7,710 nt of DNA from Symbiobacteriaceae bacterium (GTDB lineage: Bacteria > Bacillota > JAAYKD01 > WRDA01), in the NCBI GenBank assembly GCA_009779515.1, contig WREE01000093.1, positions 1-7,710 of the forward strand, in the 5' to 3' direction. Positions within the stretch are counted from its first letter, which is position 1. Each line of letters begins with the position of its first letter. Under the pieces are notes generated by a model that was not told the origin of the DNA, made no database searches, and saw only the letters and a list, made by a program, of their open reading frames with translations. The position numbers and the translations under genes were made by a program. This document shows, in pieces, positions 1 to 5,939 of the stretch.

Positions 1-68
1 AACCCTAATTCTCGCAGCAAAAAGCCGGAAATTAAGCCATCGAAATCTGAGCGGGTAACAAGTCGCAT
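1..68 (-). CDS. DHH-family phosphoesterase-like protein, N-terminal fragment (runs off left edge)
   Basis: Reading the minus strand from the ATG at 66-68 gives 22 complete codons before the window ends, starting MRLVTRSDFDGLISGFLL. The stretch VTRSDFDGL is the characteristic opening of a group of DHH-type phosphoesterase/exopolyphosphatase-like proteins, in which the Asp-x-Asp pair (here D8 and D10) is the first metal-binding motif. An in-frame TAG lies a few codons upstream, and no other start codon falls between it and this ATG, so the start is well fixed. A GAAAAGGA at 81-88 could be the ribosome binding site, but its spacing of about 12 nt is long. The gene lies downstream of the RidA-family gene on the same strand, separated by a structured repeat. 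The call rests on only 22 residues, so the family is likely but the exact substrate cannot be given. Confidence 0.6.
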   Translation of the reverse strand, partial: MRLVTRSDFDGLISGFLLRELG

Positions 69-131
69 GCTGTTGCCACATCCTTTTCTCTATTTTCCCG
101 ATCTAGCAGCGGTTTTCCTGCAACCTAGGTG

Positions 132-154
132 AAATAATTAATGGTTAATTATTT
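132..154. repeat. AT-only perfect inverted repeat
   Basis: AAATAATTAA (132-141) and TTAATTATTT (145-154) form a perfect 10-bp stem with a 3-nt TGG loop. It lies between the structured repeat at 161-314 and the start of the minus-strand DHH-like gene. Read on the plus strand it is followed by more T residues, but no plus-strand gene ends here. Read on the minus strand it could be an operator or part of the promoter region of the DHH-like gene. With no G:C pairs outside the loop it would be a weak terminator. Function unknown. Confidence 0.5.
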
Positions 155-160
155 TTTGAT

Positions 161-314
161 AGATGGGGGCTACCCACCCCCAACCCCCGGCGCTTCAGCA
201 GGCAAAGCCCGCCTGCGCTTACAGGAGCTTCGCTCCTGCACCCCAGGTTCCCGTGGCGAATAGACGCGCGTATCTATCATTTTCTGGGTGAACGCAGTTC
301 ATGCGCGTCTATTC
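161..314 (-). repeat. Multi-hairpin structured element, copy 1 (minus orientation)
   Basis: On the minus strand this stretch matches the organisation of 5778-5933 hairpin by hairpin. Hairpin 1 is a perfect 12-bp stem (GAATAGACGCGC, arms at 303-314 and 258-269) closing a 33-nt loop. That loop holds an inner hairpin TGAAC-TGC-GTTCA (289-301) and the block ATGATAGA (273-280). Next come an imperfect hairpin CCACGG-GAA-CCTGG (243-256), a perfect 7-bp hairpin CAGGAGC-GAA-GCTCCTG (222-238), a 6-bp hairpin GCAGGC/GCCTGC (198-216), and a G-rich hairpin GGGGGT-GGGTA-GCCCCC (165-181). The first arm contains the TAG stop codon of the RidA-family gene. No T-tract follows hairpin 1, so it is not a classical terminator. 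It may be a non-autonomous mobile repeat or a structured RNA in the 3' untranslated region. Confidence 0.8.
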
Positions 315-767
315 ACTCATTAAAAAGATCATTTCCACTTCGACAGCGGCGTTGCGTGGTAACTCAGCCATACCGACGGCAGAACGAGCATGAGCGCCAC
401 ATTCGCCTAAAACCTGCACCAGAAGCTCGGAAGCCCCGTTCATGACCTGGGGTTGACCGGTGAAGCCAGGAGCGCTGTTGACGAAACCGGTTACTTTAAC
501 AACTTGGATAATTTTTTCCATATCGCTGACGGTGTTGACGGCAGCCAGGCAGTTGATGGCGCAGAGGCGTGCGGCTTCATAACCTTGCTCCACGGTGACA
601 TCGCCGCCGACTTTACCTACGGCTGCCAGCTCTCCTCCTGCCATGGGTAGCTGTCCGGAAGTGTACACAAACTGCCCAACTTTAACTGCAGGAACATAGG
701 CAGCTAAAGGGCGCGAGGCTACGGGAATTTCGATACCCAATTCGGCTAGTTTTGTGGCTACTGACAT
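309..767 (-). CDS. RidA family protein (YjgF/YER057c/UK114), long ~150-aa subtype
   Basis: Cytosolic protein of 152 residues. Family members hydrolyse reactive enamine/imine intermediates released by PLP enzymes, or act in catabolic pathways as deaminases, usually as homotrimers. Visible signatures are VYTSGQLP (residues 34-41), GFVNSAPGFTGQPQVMNGAS (94-113) and the C-terminal HARSAVGMAELPRNAAVEVE. The last includes Arg128, aligned with the substrate-binding Arg105 of E. coli RidA, so activity is plausible. The protein is longer than classic RidA (about 128 residues) and fits the subgroup of about 150 residues, whose role is less well defined. The ATG at 765-767 is chosen because GGGAGG (775-780) lies 7 nt upstream; a TTG five codons earlier would overlap that site. 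It is divergent from the aldolase operon and has its own promoter. Its TAG stop lies inside the first stem of the structured repeat. Confidence 0.92.
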   Translation of the reverse strand: MSVATKLAELGIEIPVASRPLAAYVPAVKVGQFVYTSGQLPMAGGELAAVGKVGGDVTVEQGYEAARLCAINCLAAVNTVSDMEKIIQVVKVTGFVNSAPGFTGQPQVMNGASELLVQVLGECGAHARSAVGMAELPRNAAVEVEMIFLMSE

Positions 768-797
768 GGTATAACCTCCCAAAGATTTGATGTATCC

Positions 798-826
798 ATT
801 ATATCAGCATACTTTTCTTTTTTCCA
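798..826 (-). promoter_or_regulatory. Sigma-A-type promoter of the RidA-family gene
   Basis: On the minus strand a perfect -10 box TATAAT (798-803) is preceded by a 17-nt spacer and by TGGAAA (821-826), a 4-of-6 match to the -35 consensus TTGACA. It lies 30 nt upstream of the chosen ATG, so the 5' leader would be short and include the GGGAGG ribosome binding site. No equally good promoter was found for the plus-strand operon in the remaining 827-890 stretch. Confidence 0.65.
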
Positions 827-902
827 GAGGTATTTTTAAATAACAGGAAAAAGGACTGCCCAAGTCGAATATACCAATATCACAAAATTAGGAGGGGAGC
901 TA

Positions 903-1805
903 ATGTCTTCGGCTCATATCTTTTCAGGCATCTATGCCCCTATTGCCACCCCTTTCACCCAGGATAACCACATCCACTGGGAAGCTTTGGCTAATAACTT
1001 GGCATTCTATAACCAAAGCCGCTTAGCTGGGGTCGTAGTTTTAGGTTCCAATGGCGAATTTGCTCTGCTTAGTCATCAAGAGAAGCTGGAAATGATTCGT
1101 TTCGTGCGTGAACACTTGGTCAAAGAGAAATTAGTTATTGCTGGAACCGGCTGCGAATCTACTGCCGAAACCATGGAGTTGGGTGCCCAAGCTGCCGCGG
1201 TAGGTGCTGCCGCTGCCTTAGTAGTAACCCCCTGGTATTATAAGGGTAGCTATACCGATCCAGTCTTGGAAAAGCACTACCATACTATCGCCGATGCCAG
1301 CCCCATTCCGGTTATGCTCTATAACATGCCTCGTAACACCGGGCTTAACTTGGCGCCCGCCATAGTCAATAAATTGGCACAACATCCCAATATTATAGGA
1401 GTAAAAGATTCCAGTGGCGATATTGTGCAAATAACCAATATCATCAATAATACCCCAGCGGATTTTTCGGTCTTCGCCGGTTCCGGCTCTTTCCTGATGG
1501 CCACCATCCTGGCCGGTGGGGTGGGGGGTACCTTGGCTATTGCCAACATTATGCCCGATACCTGTGTCGAGCTATATGAGGCTTCCTTGCAAGGGGATCT
1601 CCCTAAAGCCAGAGCTTTGCAAAAACTAATAATGCAACCCAACGCCGCAGTAACCACCGGTATGGGCATTGCCGGGTTGAAAAAGGCTTTGGACCTTATA
1701 GGACTTTACGGCGGCAAGCCGCGTCCACCTTTACAACCGGTATCTCCCGAAGATGGTACCCGCTTGGTCAAAATCCTACAGGATGCAGGCGTAACCGTAA
1801 CATAG
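903..1805 (+). CDS. DapA-family class I aldolase, 4-hydroxy-2-oxoglutarate aldolase-like
   Basis: A 300-residue TIM-barrel lyase of the dihydrodipicolinate synthase/N-acetylneuraminate lyase superfamily. These enzymes form a Schiff base between a lysine and a 2-oxo acid, usually pyruvate. The catalytic lysine is K168 in GVKDSSGD, and the conserved tyrosine is Y140 in YNMPRNTG. The substrate loop reads GSNGE (48-52) instead of the GTTGE of true DapA, and the DapA arginine of the YNxPxRTG motif is replaced by Asn145. Both changes, together with AGTGCEST (80-87), VVTPWYYKG and QPNAAVT, resemble eukaryotic 4-hydroxy-2-oxoglutarate aldolase (HOGA1), which makes pyruvate and glyoxylate in hydroxyproline breakdown. 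A biosynthetic DapA role is therefore unlikely; another 2-oxo-acid aldolase is possible. GGAGGGG (891-897) supports the start. It is the first gene of the operon. Confidence 0.87.
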   Translation: MSSAHIFSGIYAPIATPFTQDNHIHWEALANNLAFYNQSRLAGVVVLGSNGEFALLSHQEKLEMIRFVREHLVKEKLVIAGTGCESTAETMELGAQAAAVGAAAALVVTPWYYKGSYTDPVLEKHYHTIADASPIPVMLYNMPRNTGLNLAPAIVNKLAQHPNIIGVKDSSGDIVQITNIINNTPADFSVFAGSGSFLMATILAGGVGGTLAIANIMPDTCVELYEASLQGDLPKARALQKLIMQPNAAVTTGMGIAGLKKALDLIGLYGGKPRPPLQPVSPEDGTRLVKILQDAGVTVT

Positions 1806-1834
1806 AAGTATGTAAACATTAAGGAGGGATGGCA

Positions 1835-2476
1835 ATGCTATCTCAGGTGAGTGCAATTTACCACAAACGAGCCGAACGCACCATGATTGCTCTTGAAAGA
1901 AACCGTATGAAGGCTCACTTTGTCGAATCACGAGATTTAGTAGTTCCCCTACTTAAAGAGCTTATACCTTCCGATGCTTCCGTTTCCTTTGGCGGATCGC
2001 AAACGTTAGACCAATGCGCCGTTCTTACTTTTCTACGCGGGGGAAGCTACCGGGTTATCGACCGCTACACCCCAGGGTTAACTCCCGAAGAGGTAAAACA
2101 GGTGCAGCGTGAGGCGTTCAGCGCCGATTACTACCTATGCAGCGTCAACGCTCTCAGCGAAAATGGTTGGCTTTATGCCGTGGACGGAGGAGGTAACCGG
2201 GTAGCTGCCATGATATATGGTCCCGACAATGTTATCATTGTCGCTGGGGTGAACAAGCTAGTCTTCGACGAAGATGAAGCTTTTTTACGCCTGGAGCGCC
2301 TGGCAGCTCCTGCCAATGCTATGCGTCTGAACTTACTTACCCCTTGTGTCCACGATGGCTATTGCAGCAACTGTAACAGCGAAGACCGCATCTGTTGCAG
2401 CTATGTCTCTATAGGTCCCCAAAGGCAAAAAGGCCGGATCACCGTCATTTTGGTGGGGGAGGAATTGGGGTATTAA
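1835..2476 (+). CDS. LUD-domain (DUF162, LutC-like) lactate utilization family protein
   Basis: A 213-residue cytosolic protein. It matches the stand-alone LUD/DUF162 family often labelled lactate utilization protein. The motifs seen are SFGGSQTLDQ (51-60), the core NALSENGWLYAVDGGGNRVA (105-124) followed by MIYGPDNVIIVAGVNK (126-141), and the family ending VILVGEELGY (204-213). A cysteine cluster near the C-terminus (C171, C177, C180, C187, C188) could bind metal or an Fe-S centre, which is inference. LutB and LutC in Bacillus belong to an L-lactate oxidation complex, but LutA- and LutB-type partners are absent here, so lactate as substrate is not shown. AGGAGG (1822-1827) is 7 nt from the ATG at 1835. 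The in-frame ATG at 1829 would be only 1 nt from it, so 1835 is chosen. It lies 29 nt after the aldolase and 32 nt before the peptidase, consistent with one transcript. Confidence 0.85.
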   Translation: MLSQVSAIYHKRAERTMIALERNRMKAHFVESRDLVVPLLKELIPSDASVSFGGSQTLDQCAVLTFLRGGSYRVIDRYTPGLTPEEVKQVQREAFSADYYLCSVNALSENGWLYAVDGGGNRVAAMIYGPDNVIIVAGVNKLVFDEDEAFLRLERLAAPANAMRLNLLTPCVHDGYCSNCNSEDRICCSYVSIGPQRQKGRITVILVGEELGY

Positions 2477-2508
2477 GGCAGAACCACGACTAAAGGAGGA
2501 AGTTAATT

Positions 2509-3804
2509 ATGGCATACAGTAAAGATTTACATACTGTAGCTCAGGGGAGTTCCCACTGGGAGGAAAAAATCCTCCCCCTGCGGCAACAAGCTACCATTGT
2601 CAACCGGTGGCTGCGGGAGCGTTTGGAGAACTTGCTACCCCAACTTATGCAAAGGGAAGGCTTCGATATGTGGGTGGTGGCGTGCCGAGAGTATAACGAA
2701 GACCCTGTCTTTCTCTCTCTGGTTCCTGAGCCCACCATGGCGGCACGGCGCCTTTCGATACTTGTTTTCTGCCTGCAACCCGATGGCACTTTACTGCGTT
2801 ATGTCATCGCACGCTCCGGTATTGGTGGCGACCTTTATCAGGTAAAATGGGAAGAAGGGGTCGACCAATGGCTCATCCTACGTCAATTGGTGGAAGAGTA
2901 TAACCCCTCCAAAATAGGTATAGGCTTTTCCCACACCTTTGCCTTTGGCGATGGTTTAAGCTCAGCTCTCTACCAGCAAATGCAAGAAGGTCTGGGGGAG
3001 TATAGCTCTCGTCTGCAGGGTGCCGAAAGATTAGCCGTTGCCTGGCTGGAAACCCGTACCGATAACGAATTGGCGGCTTACGAAGGTATTGTGGCTATGG
3101 CTCATGGCGTTATCGCCGAAGCTTTTTCCAACCGTGTAGTCCATCCCGGGGTTACTACCAATACCGATGTCGTTTGGTGGATTCGCCAACGCTTTGCCGA
3201 TTTAGGTTTGCGCTCTTGGTTCCAACCTAGCATTTCCGTGCAACGGCAGGGAGGGTTACCCTCCAGTCCGGGGCAACCTCGCAGCGAAACTATCATCATG
3301 CCAGGAGATATTCTACACTGCGATGTGGGATTTGTTTACCTCCGCCTCTGCACCGATACTCAGCAAAATGCTTATGTGCTTAAAAGAGGGGAATGTGAAC
3401 CTCCGAAGGGGTTGCAGGATGCACTTAAAGCAGGTAATCAGCTGCAGGATATTGTTGCCCAAGATATGGAAGCTGGAGGAACCGGTAACGAGATCCTGGC
3501 TCGCTCCCGGGCAAAGGCTATTGCTGCCGGTCTCGTTCCCAGTGTCTATAATCACCCTATCGGTTACCACGGTCATGGCGCTGGTCCGACGATTGGTTTA
3601 TACGACCAGCAAGACGGGGTTCCCGGTCGTGGTGATTATGAACTCCACGATGGCACCTGCCACGCCTTGGAACTCAATGTCCGCTTTCCGGTTCCCGAAT
3701 GGGACAACCAGGAGGTTACTATGGCTTTAGAGCAAACTATAGCTGTGAAAGACGGTCGCTTCTGGTTCTTAGATGGACGCCAGGTAAAGCTGCATCTGAT
3801 ATAG
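2509..3804 (+). CDS. M24 family metallopeptidase (Xaa-Pro peptidase-like)
   Basis: A 431-residue two-domain protein. It has a creatinase-like N-terminal domain (about 20-175) and a pita-bread M24 catalytic domain (about 183-415). All five usual metal ligands can be proposed: D272 (HCDVG), D283 (CTDTQQNAYVLK), a histidine in YHGHGAGP (H354 or H356), E388 (ALELN) and E408 (LEQTIAV). It should therefore bind two metal ions and be active, cleaving peptides next to proline or a related substrate. Some M24 members are not peptidases (creatinase, for example), so specificity is open. No signal peptide is visible, so it should be cytosolic. AAAGGAGG (2492-2499) supports the start. It ends the operon with the aldolase and LUD protein; a peptidase releasing proline or hydroxyproline would fit a HOGA-like aldolase, but this is inference. 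Confidence 0.88.
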   Translation: MAYSKDLHTVAQGSSHWEEKILPLRQQATIVNRWLRERLENLLPQLMQREGFDMWVVACREYNEDPVFLSLVPEPTMAARRLSILVFCLQPDGTLLRYVIARSGIGGDLYQVKWEEGVDQWLILRQLVEEYNPSKIGIGFSHTFAFGDGLSSALYQQMQEGLGEYSSRLQGAERLAVAWLETRTDNELAAYEGIVAMAHGVIAEAFSNRVVHPGVTTNTDVVWWIRQRFADLGLRSWFQPSISVQRQGGLPSSPGQPRSETIIMPGDILHCDVGFVYLRLCTDTQQNAYVLKRGECEPPKGLQDALKAGNQLQDIVAQDMEAGGTGNEILARSRAKAIAAGLVPSVYNHPIGYHGHGAGPTIGLYDQQDGVPGRGDYELHDGTCHALELNVRFPVPEWDNQEVTMALEQTIAVKDGRFWFLDGRQVKLHLI

Positions 3805-3815
3805 GTTATCCTACC

Positions 3816-3929
3816 ATGAGCACAAAACAAAGACGGATAGCCGTATGGTTTGTCATTGCCGCTCTCATAGTGCCCGTGATCATTAGCGTCATTGGTGCCA
3901 TCCGCGGCTCTCTCGTTCCCTTTTATTAA
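3816..3929 (+). CDS. Putative 37-residue single-span membrane miniprotein
   Basis: An ATG at 3816 opens 37 codons: a short basic head (MSTKQRRIAV), a hydrophobic segment at about 10-28 (VWFVIAALIVPVIISVIGA) and a short tail. This is the layout of a bacterial single-transmembrane miniprotein with the N-terminus inside. It begins 12 nt after the peptidase stop and ends 31 nt before the next gene, in the same direction. The ribosome binding site is weak: only AGG at 3803-3805, inside the peptidase stop region, so translation may be coupled. The family is not recognised. The Firmicutes stressosome miniprotein Prli42 has a similar size and topology, but its characteristic sequence is not evident here. 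Confidence 0.5.
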   Translation: MSTKQRRIAVWFVIAALIVPVIISVIGAIRGSLVPFY

Positions 3930-3959
3930 ATACATATATCACTCAGGTGGTGGTTCAAC

Positions 3960-4292
3960 ATGGATTGGTATTTAGAGATGTCTATTATTCTCGTACCAAC
4001 CGTTATTGTGTTTCGGCTCTTCCGCAGTAAGATCAAGCCTATGAAGAGAGTAATGACCTGGTTAGCCGCTTTTTTCGCTTCGATGTACTTAGTCCAGACC
4101 ATTAACAGCATAATTTTAACCAACGATCTTCTCCCCACGGAGTGGGCGCATCTCCCTATGCAAGCCATAGCTACTTGCATTCTTATTCTTTTTGTACCTA
4201 TCCGCGAAGTAGCACCGGAACCGGAAAAAGAGGAAAAGAGCTCTGGAGGAAAAAATACACCTACTACCACCAGACGTTTCCGTAAAAAGTAA
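3960..4292 (+). CDS. Hypothetical small membrane protein with charged C-terminal tail
   Basis: The product has 110 residues and is not recognised. Three hydrophobic segments are visible at about 6-21, 33-53 and 66-81, separated by short loops (the first contains RSKIKPMKR). After residue 82 it becomes a hydrophilic tail rich in Glu, Lys and Arg (REVAPEPEKEEKSS to TTRRFRKK), probably cytosolic. AGGTGG (3945-3950) precedes the ATG at a spacing of about 9 nt. It lies 31 nt after the miniprotein and 27 nt before the pilus-type ATPase, so it is probably co-transcribed with the assembly genes and could be an accessory inner-membrane factor. That role rests on position only. Confidence 0.7.
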   Translation: MDWYLEMSIILVPTVIVFRLFRSKIKPMKRVMTWLAAFFASMYLVQTINSIILTNDLLPTEWAHLPMQAIATCILILFVPIREVAPEPEKEEKSSGGKNTPTTTRRFRKK

Positions 4293-4319
4293 GCTATACT
4301 TTTCTGGAGTGAATGAATA

Positions 4320-5783
4320 TTGCATAGAGAACAGCGTAACCCCTGGGAGCTTTATCAACCTAACTCGAAATTGCTGCGAATCCTCCCTTTGGAGATTTCG
4401 CAGCGCTTTCGTGTCTTACCCATAGATCTTTCCCCAGATAAACTCACCCTGGCTACCACTGCCTCTCTGTCGGCTTTCGCTCTGGCAGAGCTCAAAGCAA
4501 TTACCACTTTAGAAACCGTAGTGGTGATCTGGGAGAGCGCAACCTGGGAGCGCTACAGCGTGGTCTACCAGCAGAGTATGCAGTTCACTTCGTATTCGGC
4601 GCGACCTACTCTGGGAGAAGAAGGTAACGGACAAGAAATCGTTCGTCTAACCGAAGCAATTATCTCCACCGACTGGCGCCGACGTGCTTCCGATATCCAT
4701 CTGGAGCCTCAGCGGGAAGGTTTGTTGGTTCGCTTTCGTATCGATGGCTTACTCCAGGAGTATACTTTTATCGGGGAAGAGCAGGCTATGGCTGTCATTG
4801 CTCGCTTAAAAATTCTCTCCCAGATGGATGTTTCCCAAAAGTATGAACCTCAAGACGGGCATTTAGAAATGGAAATTGAGGGGCAAATTCTCAATTTACG
4901 TGCAGCTACTTTGCCGGTCTACCGAGGTGAAAAAATGGTGCTGCGCTTTCTCTATCGGGAAGTAATTGAACTCACCCTAGATCAGCTAGGTTTAGTACCT
5001 GCGGCTGTGGAGCAAGTGCAGCATCTGGTTTCGCGTCCTCATGGTTTAATATTGGTCACCGGTCCTACCGGCTGTGGTAAAACTACCACACTGTACGCTG
5101 CTTTAAACTATTTAAAGGCGCCCAGTTTAAATATTACCAGTATCGAGGATCCTATCGAATATGAATTGCCGGGAATTAATCAAATAGCTGTGAATGTGCA
5201 ACGAGGCATGACCTTCGCCCAAGGGTTAAGAGGAATTTTGCGTCAAGACCCAGATATTATCATGATTGGTGAAATCCGGGACAAAGAGACAGCCGATGTC
5301 GCCTTACGTGCAGCCATCACCGGTCGCTTGGTACTCAGCAGCCTCCATACCAACGATGCTTGTGGTGCTATGCTACGCCTGCTGGATATGGGTATTGAGC
5401 CTTACGTCATTACCGCAGCTTTAACCGCAGTTATCGGACAGCGTTTGGTGCGGCAGCTTTGTCCTCACTGTAAGACCAATACCGAACTGCATCGCGCTCC
5501 TTGGACAGAGCTCTTCGAGGCACCGGGAGCTCCCTGGAATGTCTATCAGGCGGTAGGATGTGACTATTGTCATGGCACCGGTTATTATAACCGCAGTGGT
5601 ATCTTTGAAATCATGGAAGTTAACGAGGCTATGCAATCTTTGATTATGCGACGCCCCGAGCTTTCCCAAGTCCAACAGTTGGCACGGCAAAATAATTGGC
5701 GCCCTTTGGTACACGACGGCTGGCGTCAGATAACCGCCGGGATGACTGATGTAGCCGAGTTGACCAGAGTATTATATGTGTAG
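4320..5783 (+). CDS. GspE/PilB-family assembly ATPase (type IV pilus / type II secretion)
   Basis: A 487-residue cytosolic hexameric ATPase that powers pseudopilin polymerisation at the inner-membrane platform. The N-terminal domain (about 18-86) matches the second half of the GspE/MshE N-domain. The ATPase core follows, with Walker A GPTGCGKT (248-255), Asp box SIEDPIEY (274-281), Walker B DIIMIGEIRD (312-321) and His box SSLHTND (340-346). A tetracysteine zinc motif (C381, C384, C414, C417) places it with PilB/GspE, not PilT, which lacks it. At 487 residues it is shorter than the usual 550 or so, because the RLGxxL-type N-terminal segment is missing. The start is TTG: an in-frame TGA sits two codons upstream, and CTGGAG (4304-4309) is about 10 nt away. 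The GTG-TAG end coincides with the first bases of a structured repeat, but the C-terminus looks complete. Confidence 0.95.
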   Translation: MHREQRNPWELYQPNSKLLRILPLEISQRFRVLPIDLSPDKLTLATTASLSAFALAELKAITTLETVVVIWESATWERYSVVYQQSMQFTSYSARPTLGEEGNGQEIVRLTEAIISTDWRRRASDIHLEPQREGLLVRFRIDGLLQEYTFIGEEQAMAVIARLKILSQMDVSQKYEPQDGHLEMEIEGQILNLRAATLPVYRGEKMVLRFLYREVIELTLDQLGLVPAAVEQVQHLVSRPHGLILVTGPTGCGKTTTLYAALNYLKAPSLNITSIEDPIEYELPGINQIAVNVQRGMTFAQGLRGILRQDPDIIMIGEIRDKETADVALRAAITGRLVLSSLHTNDACGAMLRLLDMGIEPYVITAALTAVIGQRLVRQLCPHCKTNTELHRAPWTELFEAPGAPWNVYQAVGCDYCHGTGYYNRSGIFEIMEVNEAMQSLIMRRPELSQVQQLARQNNWRPLVHDGWRQITAGMTDVAELTRVLYV

Positions 5784-5933
5784 AAGCCCATGAACTGCGT
5801 TCACACCTGGCATGATAGAAACGGGCTTCTACACTGCCACGGGAACCGTGGCTCTGGAACGTAGTTCCAGTAAGCGCAGGCTGGCTTTGCCTGCCGTAGT
5901 GACCGGGGGATTGGGGGCGGGTAGCCCCCATCT
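5778..5933 (+). repeat. Multi-hairpin structured element, copy 2 (plus orientation)
   Basis: Five consecutive hairpins begin at the ATPase stop codon. Hairpin 1 is GTAGAAGCCC/GGGCTTCTAC (5780-5832) with a 33-nt loop containing the inner hairpin TGAAC-TGC-GTTCA (5791-5803) and ATGATAGA (5812-5819). Hairpin 2 is GCCACGG-GAA-CCGTGGC (5836-5852), hairpin 3 CTGGAAC-GTA-GTTCCAG (5854-5870), hairpin 4 GCAGGC/GCCTGC with a 7-nt loop (5876-5894), and hairpin 5 GGGGGC-GGGTA-GCCCCC (5913-5929). From TAG to ATCT the length is 153 nt, against 151 nt in the copy at 161-311. No open reading frame of note lies inside and no T-tract follows the hairpins. It is either a non-autonomous mobile repeat or a structured RNA. 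Confidence 0.85.
5780..5832 (+). repeat. 53-bp hairpin repeat, unit A
   Basis: An imperfect palindrome of 53 bp that recurs exactly at 5940-5992. The outer stem is 10 bp, with a 5-bp inner hairpin. This unit doubles as hairpin 1 of the structured element, and its bases 2-4 are the stop codon of the ATPase gene. Confidence 0.9.
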
Positions 5934-5939
5934 AGCAGA

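Noticed and set aside
111..119. ATCTAGCAG match to the end of the structured element
   Set aside because: Nine bases in isolation, on the opposite strand to the nearby element copy and without the G-rich hairpin; chance is adequate.
768..782. TTG start for the RidA-family protein, five codons upstream
   Set aside because: It would place the initiation codon over and upstream of the GGGAGG ribosome binding site. The ATG at 765-767 has ideal spacing.
827..890. Sigma-A promoter for the aldolase operon (TATACC near 870)
   Set aside because: The -10 match is mediocre and no reasonable -35 box lies 16-18 nt upstream, so I do not annotate it although a promoter is expected here.
1319..1669. Antisense open reading frames across the aldolase, peptidase, ATPase and platform genes
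   Set aside because: They lie opposite well-conserved coding genes, have no family resemblance and no ribosome binding sites, so they are shadows.
1829..1834. ATG at 1829 as start of the LUD protein
   Set aside because: It sits 1 nt after the AGGAGG sequence, too close for initiation. The ATG at 1835 has a 7-nt spacer.
1835..2476. LutABC lactate oxidation operon
   Set aside because: Only one LUD protein is present, with no LutA-type Cys-rich protein or LutB-type ferredoxin-fused protein next to it.
3699..3815. Upstream extension of the miniprotein reading frame into the peptidase gene
   Set aside because: This part overlaps the end of the M24 coding sequence in another frame, and the translated sequence looks like an out-of-frame shadow. 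The membrane-protein-like part begins at 3816.
5780..5832. Intrinsic terminator after the ATPase gene
   Set aside because: The stem is strong but the loop is 33 nt and no run of T follows it, so it does not meet the usual criteria.
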